A stretch of DNA of 64,000 nt from Sphingobacterium olei (GCF_005048855.1 NZ_SUME01000010.1:90289-154288), one strand, 5' to 3'. Positions 1-9,344 are shown, counted from the stretch's first letter. Notes: generated by a model not told the origin, from the sequence alone. Numbers and translations: made by a program.

Positions 1-698
1 ATAGTATTCGTGCCGTAGTTTCTAAGGTAGATATGATGAATAGTAATCCTAAGATTATTATTTCACGTACTGCACCTGAATTCCTACAACGTTTATTTGA
101 ATTGGAAGTTCCTGAAATTTTCGATGGGTTGATTACCATCAAGAAAATTGTTCGCGAACCAGGAGAGCGCGCTAAAGTTGCAGTCGAATCGTATGATGAC
201 CGTATAGATCCGGTAGGTGCTTGTGTAGGTATGAAAGGATCTCGTATTCACGGTATCGTGCGCGAACTGCGGAATGAAAACATCGATGTAATCAATTTCA
301 CGACAAACCATTCGCTTTATATTACGCGTGCGTTGAGCCCAGCTCGGATTTCTTCCATCAAAATTGATGAAGATGGTAAGGCTGCAGCAGTGTACTTAAA
401 ACCTGATCAGGTTTCTTTAGCAATCGGACGTGGTGGTCATAATATCAAGTTGGCTGGAAAATTGACAGGTTATGAGATTGATGTATACCGTGAAAATGAT
501 GAAATCGAGGAGGATGTGGATATCGAAGAATTCGCAGATGAAATCGATAGCTGGATCATCGATGAATTAAAACGAGTTGGATTGGATAGTGCAAAATCTG
601 TTTTAACACTATCGCATGAAGAATTAGTTCGTCGTACGGATTTAGAAGAAGATACTATCCAAGAGATAGTTCGCATATTGCAAGCTGAGTTTGAATAA
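1..698 (+). CDS. nusA: Transcription termination/antitermination factor NusA, C-terminal part
   Basis: Partial gene. The open frame runs in from the window edge (codons begin at base 3), so the start lies outside and 231 codons are visible. NusA binds RNA polymerase and nascent RNA and modulates pausing, termination and antitermination. Two KH-type RNA-binding segments are visible: one around GACVGMKGSRIHGIVREL and one around SLAIGRGGHNIKLAGKLTGY (GxxG loops GMKG and GRGG). After these comes an acidic linker and a helical tail. The infB gene follows 102 bp downstream on the same strand, the conserved bacterial nusA-infB order. The internal ATG at 33 is not the start because conserved sequence precedes it. 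Confidence 0.96.
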   Translation, partial: SIRAVVSKVDMMNSNPKIIISRTAPEFLQRLFELEVPEIFDGLITIKKIVREPGERAKVAVESYDDRIDPVGACVGMKGSRIHGIVRELRNENIDVINFTTNHSLYITRALSPARISSIKIDEDGKAAAVYLKPDQVSLAIGRGGHNIKLAGKLTGYEIDVYRENDEIEEDVDIEEFADEIDSWIIDELKRVGLDSAKSVLTLSHEELVRRTDLEEDTIQEIVRILQAEFE

Positions 699-800
699 CT
701 ATGTGCCTGCATCACCAAAAACAAAATGTAAATATTTGTTATTTGCGTGTAAAAAAAACATATTTTTGTAAAGACTAAAATTTTTAGAGGTTAATAATAG

Positions 801-3800
801 ATGACAGAAGGTAAAAGTATAAACTTACTTAAAGCAGCAAAAGAACTTAATATAGGTATTGGGACTGCCGTAGAATATTTGGCAAAAAAGGGATTTGAGG
901 TAGAATCAAAACCTAACACTAAATTATCTTCGGATATGTACAATGTTCTTTTGCATGAATTCCGGGGTGATAAGATCGTTAAAGACGAGGCTAAGCAAAT
1001 TGTCATTGGCAAAATTCGTCGCGATGAATCACCTTCAACAGGAGGGAATACACCTTCTCTGGATTCTAATGCCTCTGAGAACGACGATACAAAAGAGGTT
1101 AAGGAAATCTTAATCAAGAATGTAAGTAATGCTGCTGCGCTTGAATCTCCAACAAAATCCGAATCGAAGAAAGAAGAAGATGCTGGAAATCAGCTTAAAG
1201 TAGTAGGTAAAATTGATTTGGATAGCTTGAGTAGAGGTAAGTCGAAAAAGAAAGAAGAAGAAATAGTTAATCCAGAGCAAACTTCCCAACCTGAAAAAGT
1301 TGAGGAGAAGAAAGAAGAACCTAAGGTTGTAGCGGAAGAACCGAAGAAGGAAGAACCGAAAGTGGAAACACCTAAGATTGAAACGCCTAAGATTGAAGAG
1401 TCTGTAGTAGAAACTCCGAAAGTTGAACTACCGAAAAGAGAGGAATCTAGACCGGTTCCCATGGTAAAGGCAGAGGAGAAAAAAGAAGAACCTAAGACGG
1501 TTACCCCCGTTACTAAGACAGAAGCTCCAGCGAAACCTCAGGACGATGTAATTCGTGCCCGTTCAGAAAAATTAGAAGGACCAAAGGTTATAGGTAAGAT
1601 TGTATTGCCTACTTTCAAACCAAAAGAAAAGCCTGTGGCATCTTCTTCTAACGCAAATGCCGACAACAAACGTAAACGTAAGCGTACAAATAAGCCAAAT
1701 ACACCGGTATCTCCAAATGATCAAAATAACCAACAACAAGGTCAAGGCGGTCAAAATAGAGGTCCTGGTACCCATACAAATGCACCTGGTGCAGGGCAAC
1801 GTCCTGACAACAGAAACCACAGCAGACCTGGAGGTCCAGGAGGTAATCAACCTGGTAAAGGGCGACCAAATTTCCAAAATAGAGGAAGACAGGACGCTCC
1901 TAAGGAAGAATTGTCGGAAAAAGAGATTCAAGATCAAATCAAAGCAACGCTTGCTCGTTTAAGTGGTGCAGGTAAATCAGGTAAATTTGCACAGCGCGCC
2001 AAATTGCGTCGTCAAAAACGTGATGATATAGCCACTTCTGCAGAAGAAGCAGCATTGGAACAAGAAATGATGTCCAAAGTGTTAAAAGTAACAGAATTTG
2101 TTACAGCTAACGAATTGGCAAATCTGATGGACGTTCCAGTTACACAGGTAATAGGTACGTGTATGAGCTTGGGTATGTTTGTGTCTATCAACCAGCGATT
2201 GGACGCAGAAACATTGACTATCGTAGCAGATGAATTTGGATACAAAGTAGAATTTATCAAGCCGGAGGATGAAGAGGTTGCAGAACTGGAAGAACCGGAT
2301 ACTGAGGAAAACTTGATCTCCCGAGCACCGATTGTAACTGTAATGGGGCACGTTGACCATGGTAAGACATCGTTATTGGATTATATCCGTAAGGCAAATG
2401 TGACAGGGGGTGAAGCTGGTGGTATTACGCAACATATTGGTGCATATGCCGTTAAACTAGAAGATGGTAGAAAGATTACATTTTTAGATACTCCGGGCCA
2501 CGAGGCCTTTACTGCCATGCGTGCACGTGGTGCTAAGGTGACAGATATTGTTATTATCGTCGTTGCAGCAGATGATGCCGTGATGCCTCAGACAAAAGAA
2601 GCAATTAATCACGCTCAGGCGGCTGGCGTACCGATTGTATTTGCCTTCACGAAAGTGGATAAACCGGGAGCGAATGCAGACCGTGTGCGTGAACAATTAT
2701 CCGCAATGAATATCCTAGTGGAAGAGTGGGGCGGTAAATACCAAGCGCAAGAGATTTCTGCTAAGACGGGTTTAAATGTTGAACTTTTATTAGAAAAAGT
2801 ATTATTAGAAGCTGAATTGCTTGACCTTAAGGCGGATCCTACGAAACGTGCTGTAGGTTCAGTCATTGAAGCAGCTTTAGATAAAGGGCGTGGTATCGTT
2901 ACTACGGTATTAGTTCAGGGTGGTACTCTCCGCGTCGGAGACCCAATATTAGCAGGCTCACATTCTGGTAAGGTGAAAGCTTTGACTAATGAGCGTGGCG
3001 AACGTGTGAAAGAAGCCGGACCATCTCAGCCAGTACAGATTTTGGGTATGGCTGGTGCGCCGACTGCAGGAGATAAGATATATGTTATGGAGAGTGAGTC
3101 AGAAGCTCGTCAAATGGCAAATAAACGTCTTCAATTACAGCGTGAACAAGGTATGCGTGCTACGAAACACATTACCTTGGATGAAATTGGCCGTCGTTTG
3201 GCTATCGGTAACTTTAAGGAACTTAATATCATTGTTAAAGGTGATGTGGATGGTTCTATCGAAGCGTTGTCCGATTCGTTATTGAAATTATCTACCGACG
3301 AAATCCAAGTGAATATCATTCACAAATCTGTAGGTGCGATTTCTGAGTCCGATGTATTGTTAGCATCTGCATCAGACGCAATTATTATTGGTTTCCAGGT
3401 TCGTCCTTCACAAGGTGCACGTAAACTAGCCGAAGGTGAGCAGATCGATATCCGTCTTTACTCCATCATTTACGATGCAATCGAAGAGATTAAATCTGCG
3501 ATGGAAGGTATGTTGGCTCCGAAATTTGAAGAGAAAATCGTTGCTGAAGTTGAGATCCGCGAAACATTTAAAATCTCTAAAGTCGGTACAATTGCAGGTT
3601 GTATGGTATTGAGCGGTAAAATCAATCGTAACAATGATATCCGTATTATCCGTGAAGGTGTTGTAATTCATACCGGTAAATTAGCTTCATTGAAACGCTT
3701 TAAAGACGATGTTAAAGAAGTTTCTTTCGGATATGAATGTGGTCTGAATATTGACCGATACAATGATATCCAAGTAGGCGATATCGTGGAAGCATACGAA

Positions 3801-3827
3801 CAAGTAGAAGTAAAACGTAAGTTGTAA
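801..3827 (+). CDS. infB: Translation initiation factor IF-2
   Basis: 1008 residues. IF-2 is the GTPase that brings initiator tRNA to the 30S subunit. Order of domains: a first IF2_N helical domain at about residues 5-56; a long low-complexity linker (about 60-400) rich in Glu-Pro-Lys repeats and then Gln/Gly/Asn; a second IF2_N-like domain at about 425-480; the G domain from about 507 with GHVDHGKT and DTPGH (about 563); and then the beta-barrel and C-terminal fMet-tRNA-binding domains. The G4 motif reads TKVD (617-620) instead of the textbook NKxD. The length is within the range for Bacteroidota, where the linker is long. The gene lies 102 bp after nusA and ends in a hairpin terminator at 3852. 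Family assignment is certain. Confidence 0.98.
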   Translation: MTEGKSINLLKAAKELNIGIGTAVEYLAKKGFEVESKPNTKLSSDMYNVLLHEFRGDKIVKDEAKQIVIGKIRRDESPSTGGNTPSLDSNASENDDTKEVKEILIKNVSNAAALESPTKSESKKEEDAGNQLKVVGKIDLDSLSRGKSKKKEEEIVNPEQTSQPEKVEEKKEEPKVVAEEPKKEEPKVETPKIETPKIEESVVETPKVELPKREESRPVPMVKAEEKKEEPKTVTPVTKTEAPAKPQDDVIRARSEKLEGPKVIGKIVLPTFKPKEKPVASSSNANADNKRKRKRTNKPNTPVSPNDQNNQQQGQGGQNRGPGTHTNAPGAGQRPDNRNHSRPGGPGGNQPGKGRPNFQNRGRQDAPKEELSEKEIQDQIKATLARLSGAGKSGKFAQRAKLRRQKRDDIATSAEEAALEQEMMSKVLKVTEFVTANELANLMDVPVTQVIGTCMSLGMFVSINQRLDAETLTIVADEFGYKVEFIKPEDEEVAELEEPDTEENLISRAPIVTVMGHVDHGKTSLLDYIRKANVTGGEAGGITQHIGAYAVKLEDGRKITFLDTPGHEAFTAMRARGAKVTDIVIIVVAADDAVMPQTKEAINHAQAAGVPIVFAFTKVDKPGANADRVREQLSAMNILVEEWGGKYQAQEISAKTGLNVELLLEKVLLEAELLDLKADPTKRAVGSVIEAALDKGRGIVTTVLVQGGTLRVGDPILAGSHSGKVKALTNERGERVKEAGPSQPVQILGMAGAPTAGDKIYVMESESEARQMANKRLQLQREQGMRATKHITLDEIGRRLAIGNFKELNIIVKGDVDGSIEALSDSLLKLSTDEIQVNIIHKSVGAISESDVLLASASDAIIIGFQVRPSQGARKLAEGEQIDIRLYSIIYDAIEEIKSAMEGMLAPKFEEKIVAEVEIRETFKISKVGTIAGCMVLSGKINRNNDIRIIREGVVIHTGKLASLKRFKDDVKEVSFGYECGLNIDRYNDIQVGDIVEAYEQVEVKRKL

Positions 3828-3851
3828 TAACTTATCAACAATAGCATAGTG

Positions 3852-3880
3852 AAATCCTGACCTTAGTGTCAGGATTTTTT
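3852..3880 (+). terminator. Rho-independent terminator after infB
   Basis: An inverted repeat with arms AAATCCTGAC and GTCAGGATTT around a short CTTA-type loop is followed directly by a run of T. It lies 25 bp after the infB stop and before the next gene, so it probably closes the nusA-infB transcription unit. Confidence 0.85.
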
Positions 3881-3933
3881 ATATCCTATAATATTTATTT
3901 GATTATTTTCTGTGAAGATTTTATCTTTAAAAC

Positions 3934-4977
3934 ATGCATAAGTTTAGAGTATCTGAAATTATTCGACAACCCAATCATAATATTACCATACGCTTTGATG
4001 ATATTGACAGTGCTTTTCCAACCTACAAAGCCGGTCAATTTTTGACCTTATCCTTTTTGTTTGGAGATAGGGAAGTACGTAGATCATATTCCTTTAGTAG
4101 CTCTCCGGCGTTAGAAGAGAAGCCCGAAATCACTGTAAAACGTGTCGATAACGGTGAAATATCCCGTTTACTGCATCATAAGACTAGGGTAGGCGACGTT
4201 ATCCATGTAATGGATCCGCAGGGATTATTTGTGTATGAACCTCGGGAAGATAGTTCAAGAACTATTTTTCTTTTTGCGGCAGGTGTAGGAATTACACCTT
4301 TATATTCTATTCTGAAAACGGCATTAACGGCTGAAAAGAAAAGCAAAGTAGTATTGATATATAGTAATAACGCACAACAAAATACGATTTTTTACGAGGA
4401 GTTGTTGGCTTGGCAAACGCGGTATCCAAAGCGTTTGAAGATTGAATTTATCTGGTCCAATACCAAGAACTTATTACGTGCTCGCCTCAACAGAGATTAT
4501 ATTATTGATTTGGTACAATCAAACCTTAGTGAGGGAGAGGAAGCGGTGTTCTATACTTGTGGACCTGTTTTCTATATGGATCTGTGTCGTTTTACCCTTT
4601 TAGGTATGGGATTTCCAGATAACACGATAAAACGGGAAACATTTCATTTTCCAGAAGAGGAAGAGGACGAAGACGAGAAAGAGGAAGAACCAGTAGATAA
4701 GGTAAGTTACGAGGTTAAGTTGAAGTTCCAAGGGCAAGAATACGATTTGATTATTCCGTATAATAAAACAATTCTCGACGTAGGTTTAGAACATAAAATA
4801 AAATTGCCCTACTCCTGCAAATCGGGTATGTGCAGTACTTGTATTTCTCAGGTTACTGAAGGAGAGGTGCGTATGGATTATAACGAAGTACTTACGGATC
4901 GGGAAGTGGAAAATGGGAGATGCTTGATTTGCACTTCACACCCCCTGTCAAGTGGTACTACAATCGAAGTTATTTAA
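3934..4977 (+). CDS. Ferredoxin-NADP reductase-like protein with C-terminal 2Fe-2S domain (PaaE-like)
   Basis: 347 residues. A flavin/NAD(P)H reductase with a fused plant-type ferredoxin domain, which passes electrons from NAD(P)H through FAD to an iron-sulfur cluster. Visible: the FAD-binding barrel with RRSYSFSSSP (about residues 50-60), the nucleotide-binding motif FLFAAGVGITPL (about 110-122), an acidic hinge EEEEDEDEKEEEP (about 245-260), and a C-terminal cluster motif CKSGMCSTC (about 300) with a later CLIC. The order FNR then ferredoxin is that of PaaE, the phenylacetyl-CoA epoxidase reductase, but no other paa gene is nearby. The partner is therefore unknown, and a general ferredoxin reductase is equally possible. 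Confidence 0.85.
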   Translation: MHKFRVSEIIRQPNHNITIRFDDIDSAFPTYKAGQFLTLSFLFGDREVRRSYSFSSSPALEEKPEITVKRVDNGEISRLLHHKTRVGDVIHVMDPQGLFVYEPREDSSRTIFLFAAGVGITPLYSILKTALTAEKKSKVVLIYSNNAQQNTIFYEELLAWQTRYPKRLKIEFIWSNTKNLLRARLNRDYIIDLVQSNLSEGEEAVFYTCGPVFYMDLCRFTLLGMGFPDNTIKRETFHFPEEEEDEDEKEEEPVDKVSYEVKLKFQGQEYDLIIPYNKTILDVGLEHKIKLPYSCKSGMCSTCISQVTEGEVRMDYNEVLTDREVENGRCLICTSHPLSSGTTIEVI

Positions 4978-5009
4978 TATCTTACAATGATAAAAAAGTA
5001 ATTACATAG

Positions 5010-6674
5010 ATGAAAAATATAGTTTTATTGTTTTTCTTAGCGCAGGGTATTTTATCTTTAGCCTTAGGTCAGGATAAGTATAGAATTACCTATCAGTCTT
5101 TTTATAATGGACAGATATCCAAACAGGAACCTATCGTAGTTTATGCAAGTCCAGATTATTCTGCAATTACCAAAGAAAGCATACTGTCGGGAGAACAGAA
5201 ATTTCCTCATGAATATTATTTTATAGATCAGCAGGCTAAGCTGTTTTATAAAGAAACGGCATTATCAAAGGATAAAAAAATAGCGGCGGTGGATTCTAAT
5301 GTCTTTGGTAAGTATGTTTATAATCAGACTCGTGAGACCAAGTTAATTCTGGGGCACAGTGCGCGGAAAGCTAGCCTATCTGTTAATTCGAATGCAATAG
5401 AGATATGGTATACCAACGAGCTAAATGTTTATGGAGCTCCTAATGAAACAGGTCTTCCACTTGGTCTGGTATTGGAGTACATGCGCAACGGGAGTAGCAG
5501 CTTAGTCGCTACAAAAATCGAAAAAGTAGATACATTTCCAAGTTCGGTTCAACCACCAGAAGCTCGATATCTTTTGGACGAATTAACATATCGTGATATC
5601 CTTTGGAAGAGTCGCTTTATTCAAGTGCCAATTTTTAAAGATGAACTAATATCTTTCAATCCCGAGCAGGTTAAATCAGATTCTATATTACGCTTCGCGG
5701 AAGGCACGGTAATCGTAAAGAAAGTCAAAATTCCAGAGGTGGCAGGGAATAGTCAGGTGTTCATTGAGCTGATTGAAAAATCAAACGGAGATGCTTACGA
5801 TCGTACGGGATCCGTTTTTTTAATCGCAGATGATCAGGAACTTACCTTTTTGGACGGGATGAAAAATGGGATGACGACATTACCTCGCTATGATAATGGA
5901 GATGGCAATAATTATCTAGGGATGATCCGAACGGATAAATTCAGTCCGGTATACGAGCTGATGCGTTTTTTTACTCCGTTTGGCGTGAGTCACTTTAATG
6001 ATAGGTTGACCCTAAAAGGGAAGACTTGGCAAGATAGCGTCATCTATAGGCAAGAAATTTCCGAATTTTTGAAAGTGCTTACGGGTAAAGAGGTCTATAT
6101 TGGAACTTATATTGGAAATTATGATAAAGGGGGGCATAAAGTGAGCCTGGAACTCACTATTCATTCTGGCAATTCTTCGTATGCAAAAGGCAAAAGCAGC
6201 ATCGCATTATTCAATACAACCAACGTGATGGAGATGGGAGGACAAACTTACGCCACTTTATTTGGTCTGGAAAAGGGACTGCAATTTACGTTTGATATTC
6301 CGAAAGATATTGAAAATGTACAGCTCAGATATATTACAACGGGACATGGTGGATGGGGAAATGGAGATGAATTTGTGCCTAAAGTAAATAGTATCTATCT
6401 TAATGGGCGACTTTCATTTCAGTTTACGCCATGGCGATTAGACTGTGGTGGCTACCGACTTTATAATCCCGTGTCAGGTAATTTTGAGAACGGATTATCT
6501 TCATCAGATTTAAGTCGTTCAAATTGGTGTCCCGGTACCGTTACTAACCCGATTTTCATCAACTTAGGGAATCTAAAAGCCGGTAAACATACCATTCGTA
6601 TTCATATTCCACAGGGACCCCGGGAAGGCGATAGCATGAGCTTTTGGAATGTGAGTGGTGCTTTGATTTATTAA
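5010..6674 (+). CDS. Secreted PNGase F-like peptide-N-glycosidase with N-terminal GLPGLI-like domain
   Basis: 554 residues with a clear signal peptide (hydrophobic stretch ending ALGQ at about residue 21). The C-terminal half carries the PNGase F signature: RYITTGHGGWGNGDEF (about 440-456), then the strands around FTPWRLDCGGYRLYNP and a jelly-roll tail ending WNVSGALIY. PNGase F enzymes cut N-glycans from asparagine. The first 200 residues resemble GLPGLI-type periplasmic proteins (YRITYQSFYNGQ near the N-terminus), an arrangement seen in longer (type II) PNGases. Probably periplasmic or secreted and used to deglycosylate glycoproteins. Catalytic acids could not be mapped without an alignment. 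It lies 32 bp after the reductase, possibly co-transcribed. Confidence 0.82.
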   Translation: MKNIVLLFFLAQGILSLALGQDKYRITYQSFYNGQISKQEPIVVYASPDYSAITKESILSGEQKFPHEYYFIDQQAKLFYKETALSKDKKIAAVDSNVFGKYVYNQTRETKLILGHSARKASLSVNSNAIEIWYTNELNVYGAPNETGLPLGLVLEYMRNGSSSLVATKIEKVDTFPSSVQPPEARYLLDELTYRDILWKSRFIQVPIFKDELISFNPEQVKSDSILRFAEGTVIVKKVKIPEVAGNSQVFIELIEKSNGDAYDRTGSVFLIADDQELTFLDGMKNGMTTLPRYDNGDGNNYLGMIRTDKFSPVYELMRFFTPFGVSHFNDRLTLKGKTWQDSVIYRQEISEFLKVLTGKEVYIGTYIGNYDKGGHKVSLELTIHSGNSSYAKGKSSIALFNTTNVMEMGGQTYATLFGLEKGLQFTFDIPKDIENVQLRYITTGHGGWGNGDEFVPKVNSIYLNGRLSFQFTPWRLDCGGYRLYNPVSGNFENGLSSSDLSRSNWCPGTVTNPIFINLGNLKAGKHTIRIHIPQGPREGDSMSFWNVSGALIY

Positions 6675-6760
6675 AAAAATCATCTGGTAAAGATAATTAT
6701 ACCTCCTACAATAATAAGCATGTTTTTACGTTGAATAAGTAATTGATATAACCAATTAAA

Positions 6761-6768
6761 AAGGAGGT
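6761..6768 (+). promoter_or_regulatory. Strong Shine-Dalgarno sequence of the DoxX gene
   Basis: AAGGAGGT sits four bases before the ATG at 6773. Genes in this window otherwise lack such a sequence, as is usual for Bacteroidota, so this full anti-SD match stands out. Confidence 0.75.
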
Positions 6769-6772
6769 CGTT

Positions 6773-7219
6773 ATGAATCTATTGTACAAAATAGAACATT
6801 GGGGAGATACTCATCATCCTCGTTGGCTTGATTATTTAAGAATTGTTTTGGGCATTCTGATTTTTTTTAAAGGAATAAGTTTTATTTCAGATACGGATGC
6901 TGTTGCTAGATTAATTGCGCTTACTAATTTTCAACTGTCAATATGGGGTGCAGTGCATTATGTTGCTTTTGCGCATTTGGTTGGAGGTATATTTATCGCC
7001 TTCGGATTAGTTACACGGTTAGCAGTATTAATACAAATTCCCATTTTGATTGGCGCTGTATTTTTCGTTAATATCACCAATGGTTTTAGTTTTTTAAACT
7101 CCGAGTTTTGGCTGTCGTTGATTGTATTACTATTATTGATTTTGTTTTTGATTGTTGGTTCCGGAAAGTATTCTTTAGACCATGCAATGCGTAAACCCGG
7201 TTATCTGCGTAAGATATAA
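6773..7219 (+). CDS. DoxX family membrane protein
   Basis: 148 residues with four predicted membrane helices (about 18-38, 58-80, 88-105 and 115-135). The pattern RIVLGILIFFKGISFI at the start of helix 1 and the HYVAFAHLVGGIFIAFGL segment of helix 2 match the DoxX/SURF4-like family of small inner-membrane proteins. The family is linked loosely to thiosulfate oxidation or redox stress, and the role here is unknown. The start is fixed by an unusually strong Shine-Dalgarno sequence. It is followed by tRNA-Pro on the other strand. Confidence 0.82.
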   Translation: MNLLYKIEHWGDTHHPRWLDYLRIVLGILIFFKGISFISDTDAVARLIALTNFQLSIWGAVHYVAFAHLVGGIFIAFGLVTRLAVLIQIPILIGAVFFVNITNGFSFLNSEFWLSLIVLLLLILFLIVGSGKYSLDHAMRKPGYLRKI

Positions 7220-7319
7220 TGTAAAGAACCTTTTTCTTTACATACCCCTTTCGCTTAATATACGGAGTTAATATTGGTGCTTGTTGGTGTAAAGTTAGTA
7301 TTAAACGGCTAATAAATTG

Positions 7320-7393
7320 TCGGGATGGCAGGATTTGAACCTACGACCTCCAGCACCCCATGCTGGCGCGATACCTGGCTACGCTACATCCCG
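7320..7393 (-). tRNA. tRNA-Pro (anticodon GGG)
   Basis: Read on the minus strand, the acceptor stem CGGGATG pairs with CATCCCG. The anticodon arm is CCAGC-ATGGGGT-GCTGG, which places GGG at the anticodon, and the T loop is in GGTTCAAATCC. Discriminator base A; no encoded CCA. A GGG anticodon reads the proline codons CCC and CCU. Confidence 0.95.
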
Positions 7394-7496
7394 ATAATGC
7401 AAAAGTATAATAAAAAACAATAAATAAAAATAGATCGGTAAAATTTTAAATCATTAAAACTTCTGAACAAAAAACACCTTTTGGTTTTAAAAGTAT

Positions 7497-8237
7497 TTAT
7501 AGTGCTGCCACTTTTCCACTCGAGGAAGTATTAAAGTTTCTTTTGGCAGGAGATCCTTTATAAGATATTCGTGCGCTGGATGATGCATTTGCTTCTAATT
7601 CCTCCGTTACCCATATAAGGGACTTCGCAGATGAACTTGCATTTACCGTAGCTGTTGTTGTCTTTAATCCACTTAGATCTGCTGAAGCACTTGAAGATGT
7701 CTGAATAGTGCCTGTTGATGCTGTTCCAGTAAGCACAGCCTTAGCACTACTTGTCGCCTTTAAAACCAATATATTGCTTTCCACCTTTCCCTGATATTTT
7801 GCAGAGGACGATATAGAGGCAGTTATATTTTTAGCTTTTACATTCATGTTTAGTTGTCCGGAAGAAGAAACCTGAATATTTAGATCATTGGATACGACTA
7901 CAGGATGGATGTTAAGAACAGCGCTTGATGAAATAGTGATTGTATTCAGACCTTGATTTCCATATATTGCTACTTTCACATTACGTATGGTTTTGAGACC
8001 TCGGCTGTTCTCAATATGTATTTTAAGCGTGCCATCTTCTACCGTTGTTTTGATATATTGTAGATCACTTTTTTTCTCGACTCGTACAACTACTTCCTGA
8101 CGATCCGACTTGATGTACTCTGCAACAATTCCGGTGGCCACTGAAATGCCATTGTAAGAACCCGTTTTTCTTATTTCTTGTTCTTGTGCAAACGCGAGGT
8201 TGGTAATAAGTGTTAGAAGAATGATGATACTTTTCAT
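7497..8237 (-). CDS. Head GIN domain-containing secreted protein (DUF2807)
   Basis: 246 residues with a signal peptide (IIILLTLITNLAFAQ). The mature part is a beta-solenoid-like repeat rich in Ser/Ala/Lys, with recurring ISSSAV, VSSSGQ, ISSSAK and ASSSAK turns. It begins with the GSYNGISVATGIVAEY segment typical of the putative auto-transporter adhesin head GIN domain common in Bacteroidota. Probably exported to the periplasm or surface. The function of the family is not established. It stands alone between tRNA-Pro and the DUF2132 gene. Confidence 0.85.
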   Translation of the reverse strand: MKSIIILLTLITNLAFAQEQEIRKTGSYNGISVATGIVAEYIKSDRQEVVVRVEKKSDLQYIKTTVEDGTLKIHIENSRGLKTIRNVKVAIYGNQGLNTITISSSAVLNIHPVVVSNDLNIQVSSSGQLNMNVKAKNITASISSSAKYQGKVESNILVLKATSSAKAVLTGTASTGTIQTSSSASADLSGLKTTTATVNASSSAKSLIWVTEELEANASSSARISYKGSPAKRNFNTSSSGKVAAL

Positions 8238-8405
8238 GTTTAACTAAATTAATTTTGCAATTTATGGTTGCAATAATACTAATTTCATTATAAATGGTAT
8301 CTGTCGTATTAGGCCGAAGGCCTTTGTCTTTCGGTGAACGCGGATATATTGTCGGTAAACATCGATGACTTACGAAAGTGAACCAATGTATCTGAAGACA
8401 ATAGA

Positions 8406-8630
8406 TTATCTTTTATTGATGATCCGCACATATAGCTCCTCGACTTTCTGACGTGCCCAGGGTGTTTTTCTCAGAAAGGTAAGGGACGATTTCATGCTTG
8501 GGTTTTCATTAAAACATTTAATATTTATTCGTTTACCCAAACCTTCCCACCCTCCATAATAGCTCACAAGGTGTTCAATGATAGTATCTAATCTTTTTCC
8601 ATGTAAGGGATTGTTGAGTTGTTCTTGCAT
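8406..8630 (-). CDS. VF530/DUF2132 family DNA-binding-like small protein
   Basis: 74 residues. The sequence NPLHGKRLDTIIEHLVSYYG followed by GWEGLGKRINIKCFNENPS and SLTFLRKTPWARQKVE matches the short, highly conserved VF530/DUF2132 family over its full length. The family has a small helical fold suggested to bind DNA; its role in cells is unknown. The next gene on the same strand starts 504 bp away and no partner is evident. Confidence 0.88.
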   Translation of the reverse strand: MQEQLNNPLHGKRLDTIIEHLVSYYGGWEGLGKRINIKCFNENPSMKSSLTFLRKTPWARQKVEELYVRIINKR

Positions 8631-8681
8631 AGGATAAAAGTAATAAAAATTATCATTTTCATTGGAAAGATCGAAGAGAAC

Positions 8682-9134
8682 CTATTCGCAAATCTCCTTT
8701 AAACGTTTGAGTGCCTTAGGCCACGTTTTGTCAAAATAAGCAACGTATTCATCATTCGTATCTACCGCTATATCGACGGTTGTAATACCACCATTTTCTT
8801 TAAAAGTATAATTCTCCAGCGCTCCGGCCCAACCCGCTACTGCGGGTCCCTCCGTAATTTCGATATCGTTGTCCAATATGCCGTAATGTCGGATAGAGAT
8901 GTATTCATTTGGAATATGTTCTGCAATTTGAGCGATCATCCCTTCACATTTCCCTGTCTCATTGGTGGAAGTAAAATAGATCTTGTCGCCTTTATTCCAC
9001 CCACCTTTAAAATCAGAAGTAGGATTAAATTCCGATGTCCATTGTTTGTATGTATCTCTGTTTAGCATGGTATCGAAAACTTTTGATACGGGTGCTTGAA
9101 TGTCGATATTATATAGTAGAGTTTTCATAGTCAT
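8682..9134 (-). CDS. SRPBCC (START-like, AHSA1-type) domain protein
   Basis: 150 residues covering one SRPBCC domain: IQAPVSKVFDTMLNRDTYKQ at the N-terminus, the central strand GDKIYFTS, GPAVAGWAGALENYTFKENG, and the final helix TWPKALKRLKEIC. These proteins form a hydrophobic cavity that binds lipids, polyketides or co-factors. The ligand here is unknown. An alternative ATG two codons later (9128) is possible. It is encoded back to back with the TetR gene at 9396 but separated from it by a palindromic region. Confidence 0.8.
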   Translation of the reverse strand: MTMKTLLYNIDIQAPVSKVFDTMLNRDTYKQWTSEFNPTSDFKGGWNKGDKIYFTSTNETGKCEGMIAQIAEHIPNEYISIRHYGILDNDIEITEGPAVAGWAGALENYTFKENGGITTVDIAVDTNDEYVAYFDKTWPKALKRLKEICE

Positions 9135-9304
9135 TTATATTAATGCTTTAATTATAATAGATGTTTACCGTATTTTGTTTTAATCGTTTTTGATTTCGTC
9201 ATTGCTTTTAAAATCGCAGCTATTTAAATCAATTTTAGGCTTATTTTTTTGAAATAAACTTGCCATATGATAAGAAAACGCTTACGTTAAATAGGATAGA
9301 GATT

Positions 9305-9344
9305 TATATTATTTAATGACATTAACGTGTCATTAAATAATATA
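9305..9344. promoter_or_regulatory. 17-bp perfect inverted repeat, candidate TetR operator
   Basis: Arms at 9305-9321 and 9328-9344 are exact reverse complements (TATATTATTTAATGACA and its complement) around TTAACG. The site lies 51 bp before the TetR start, where an autoregulatory operator would be expected. Related half-sites recur before the efflux operon, for example TCATTAAATGA at 10095. Confidence 0.6.

Noticed and set aside
1572..1962. Frames of about 120 codons on both strands within infB
   Set aside because: They are shadows of the low-complexity Gln/Asn/Gly linker of IF-2 and show no protein-like conservation.
3934..4977. Assignment as part of a phenylacetate degradation operon
   Set aside because: Only the PaaE-like architecture supports it; none of the other paa genes is nearby.
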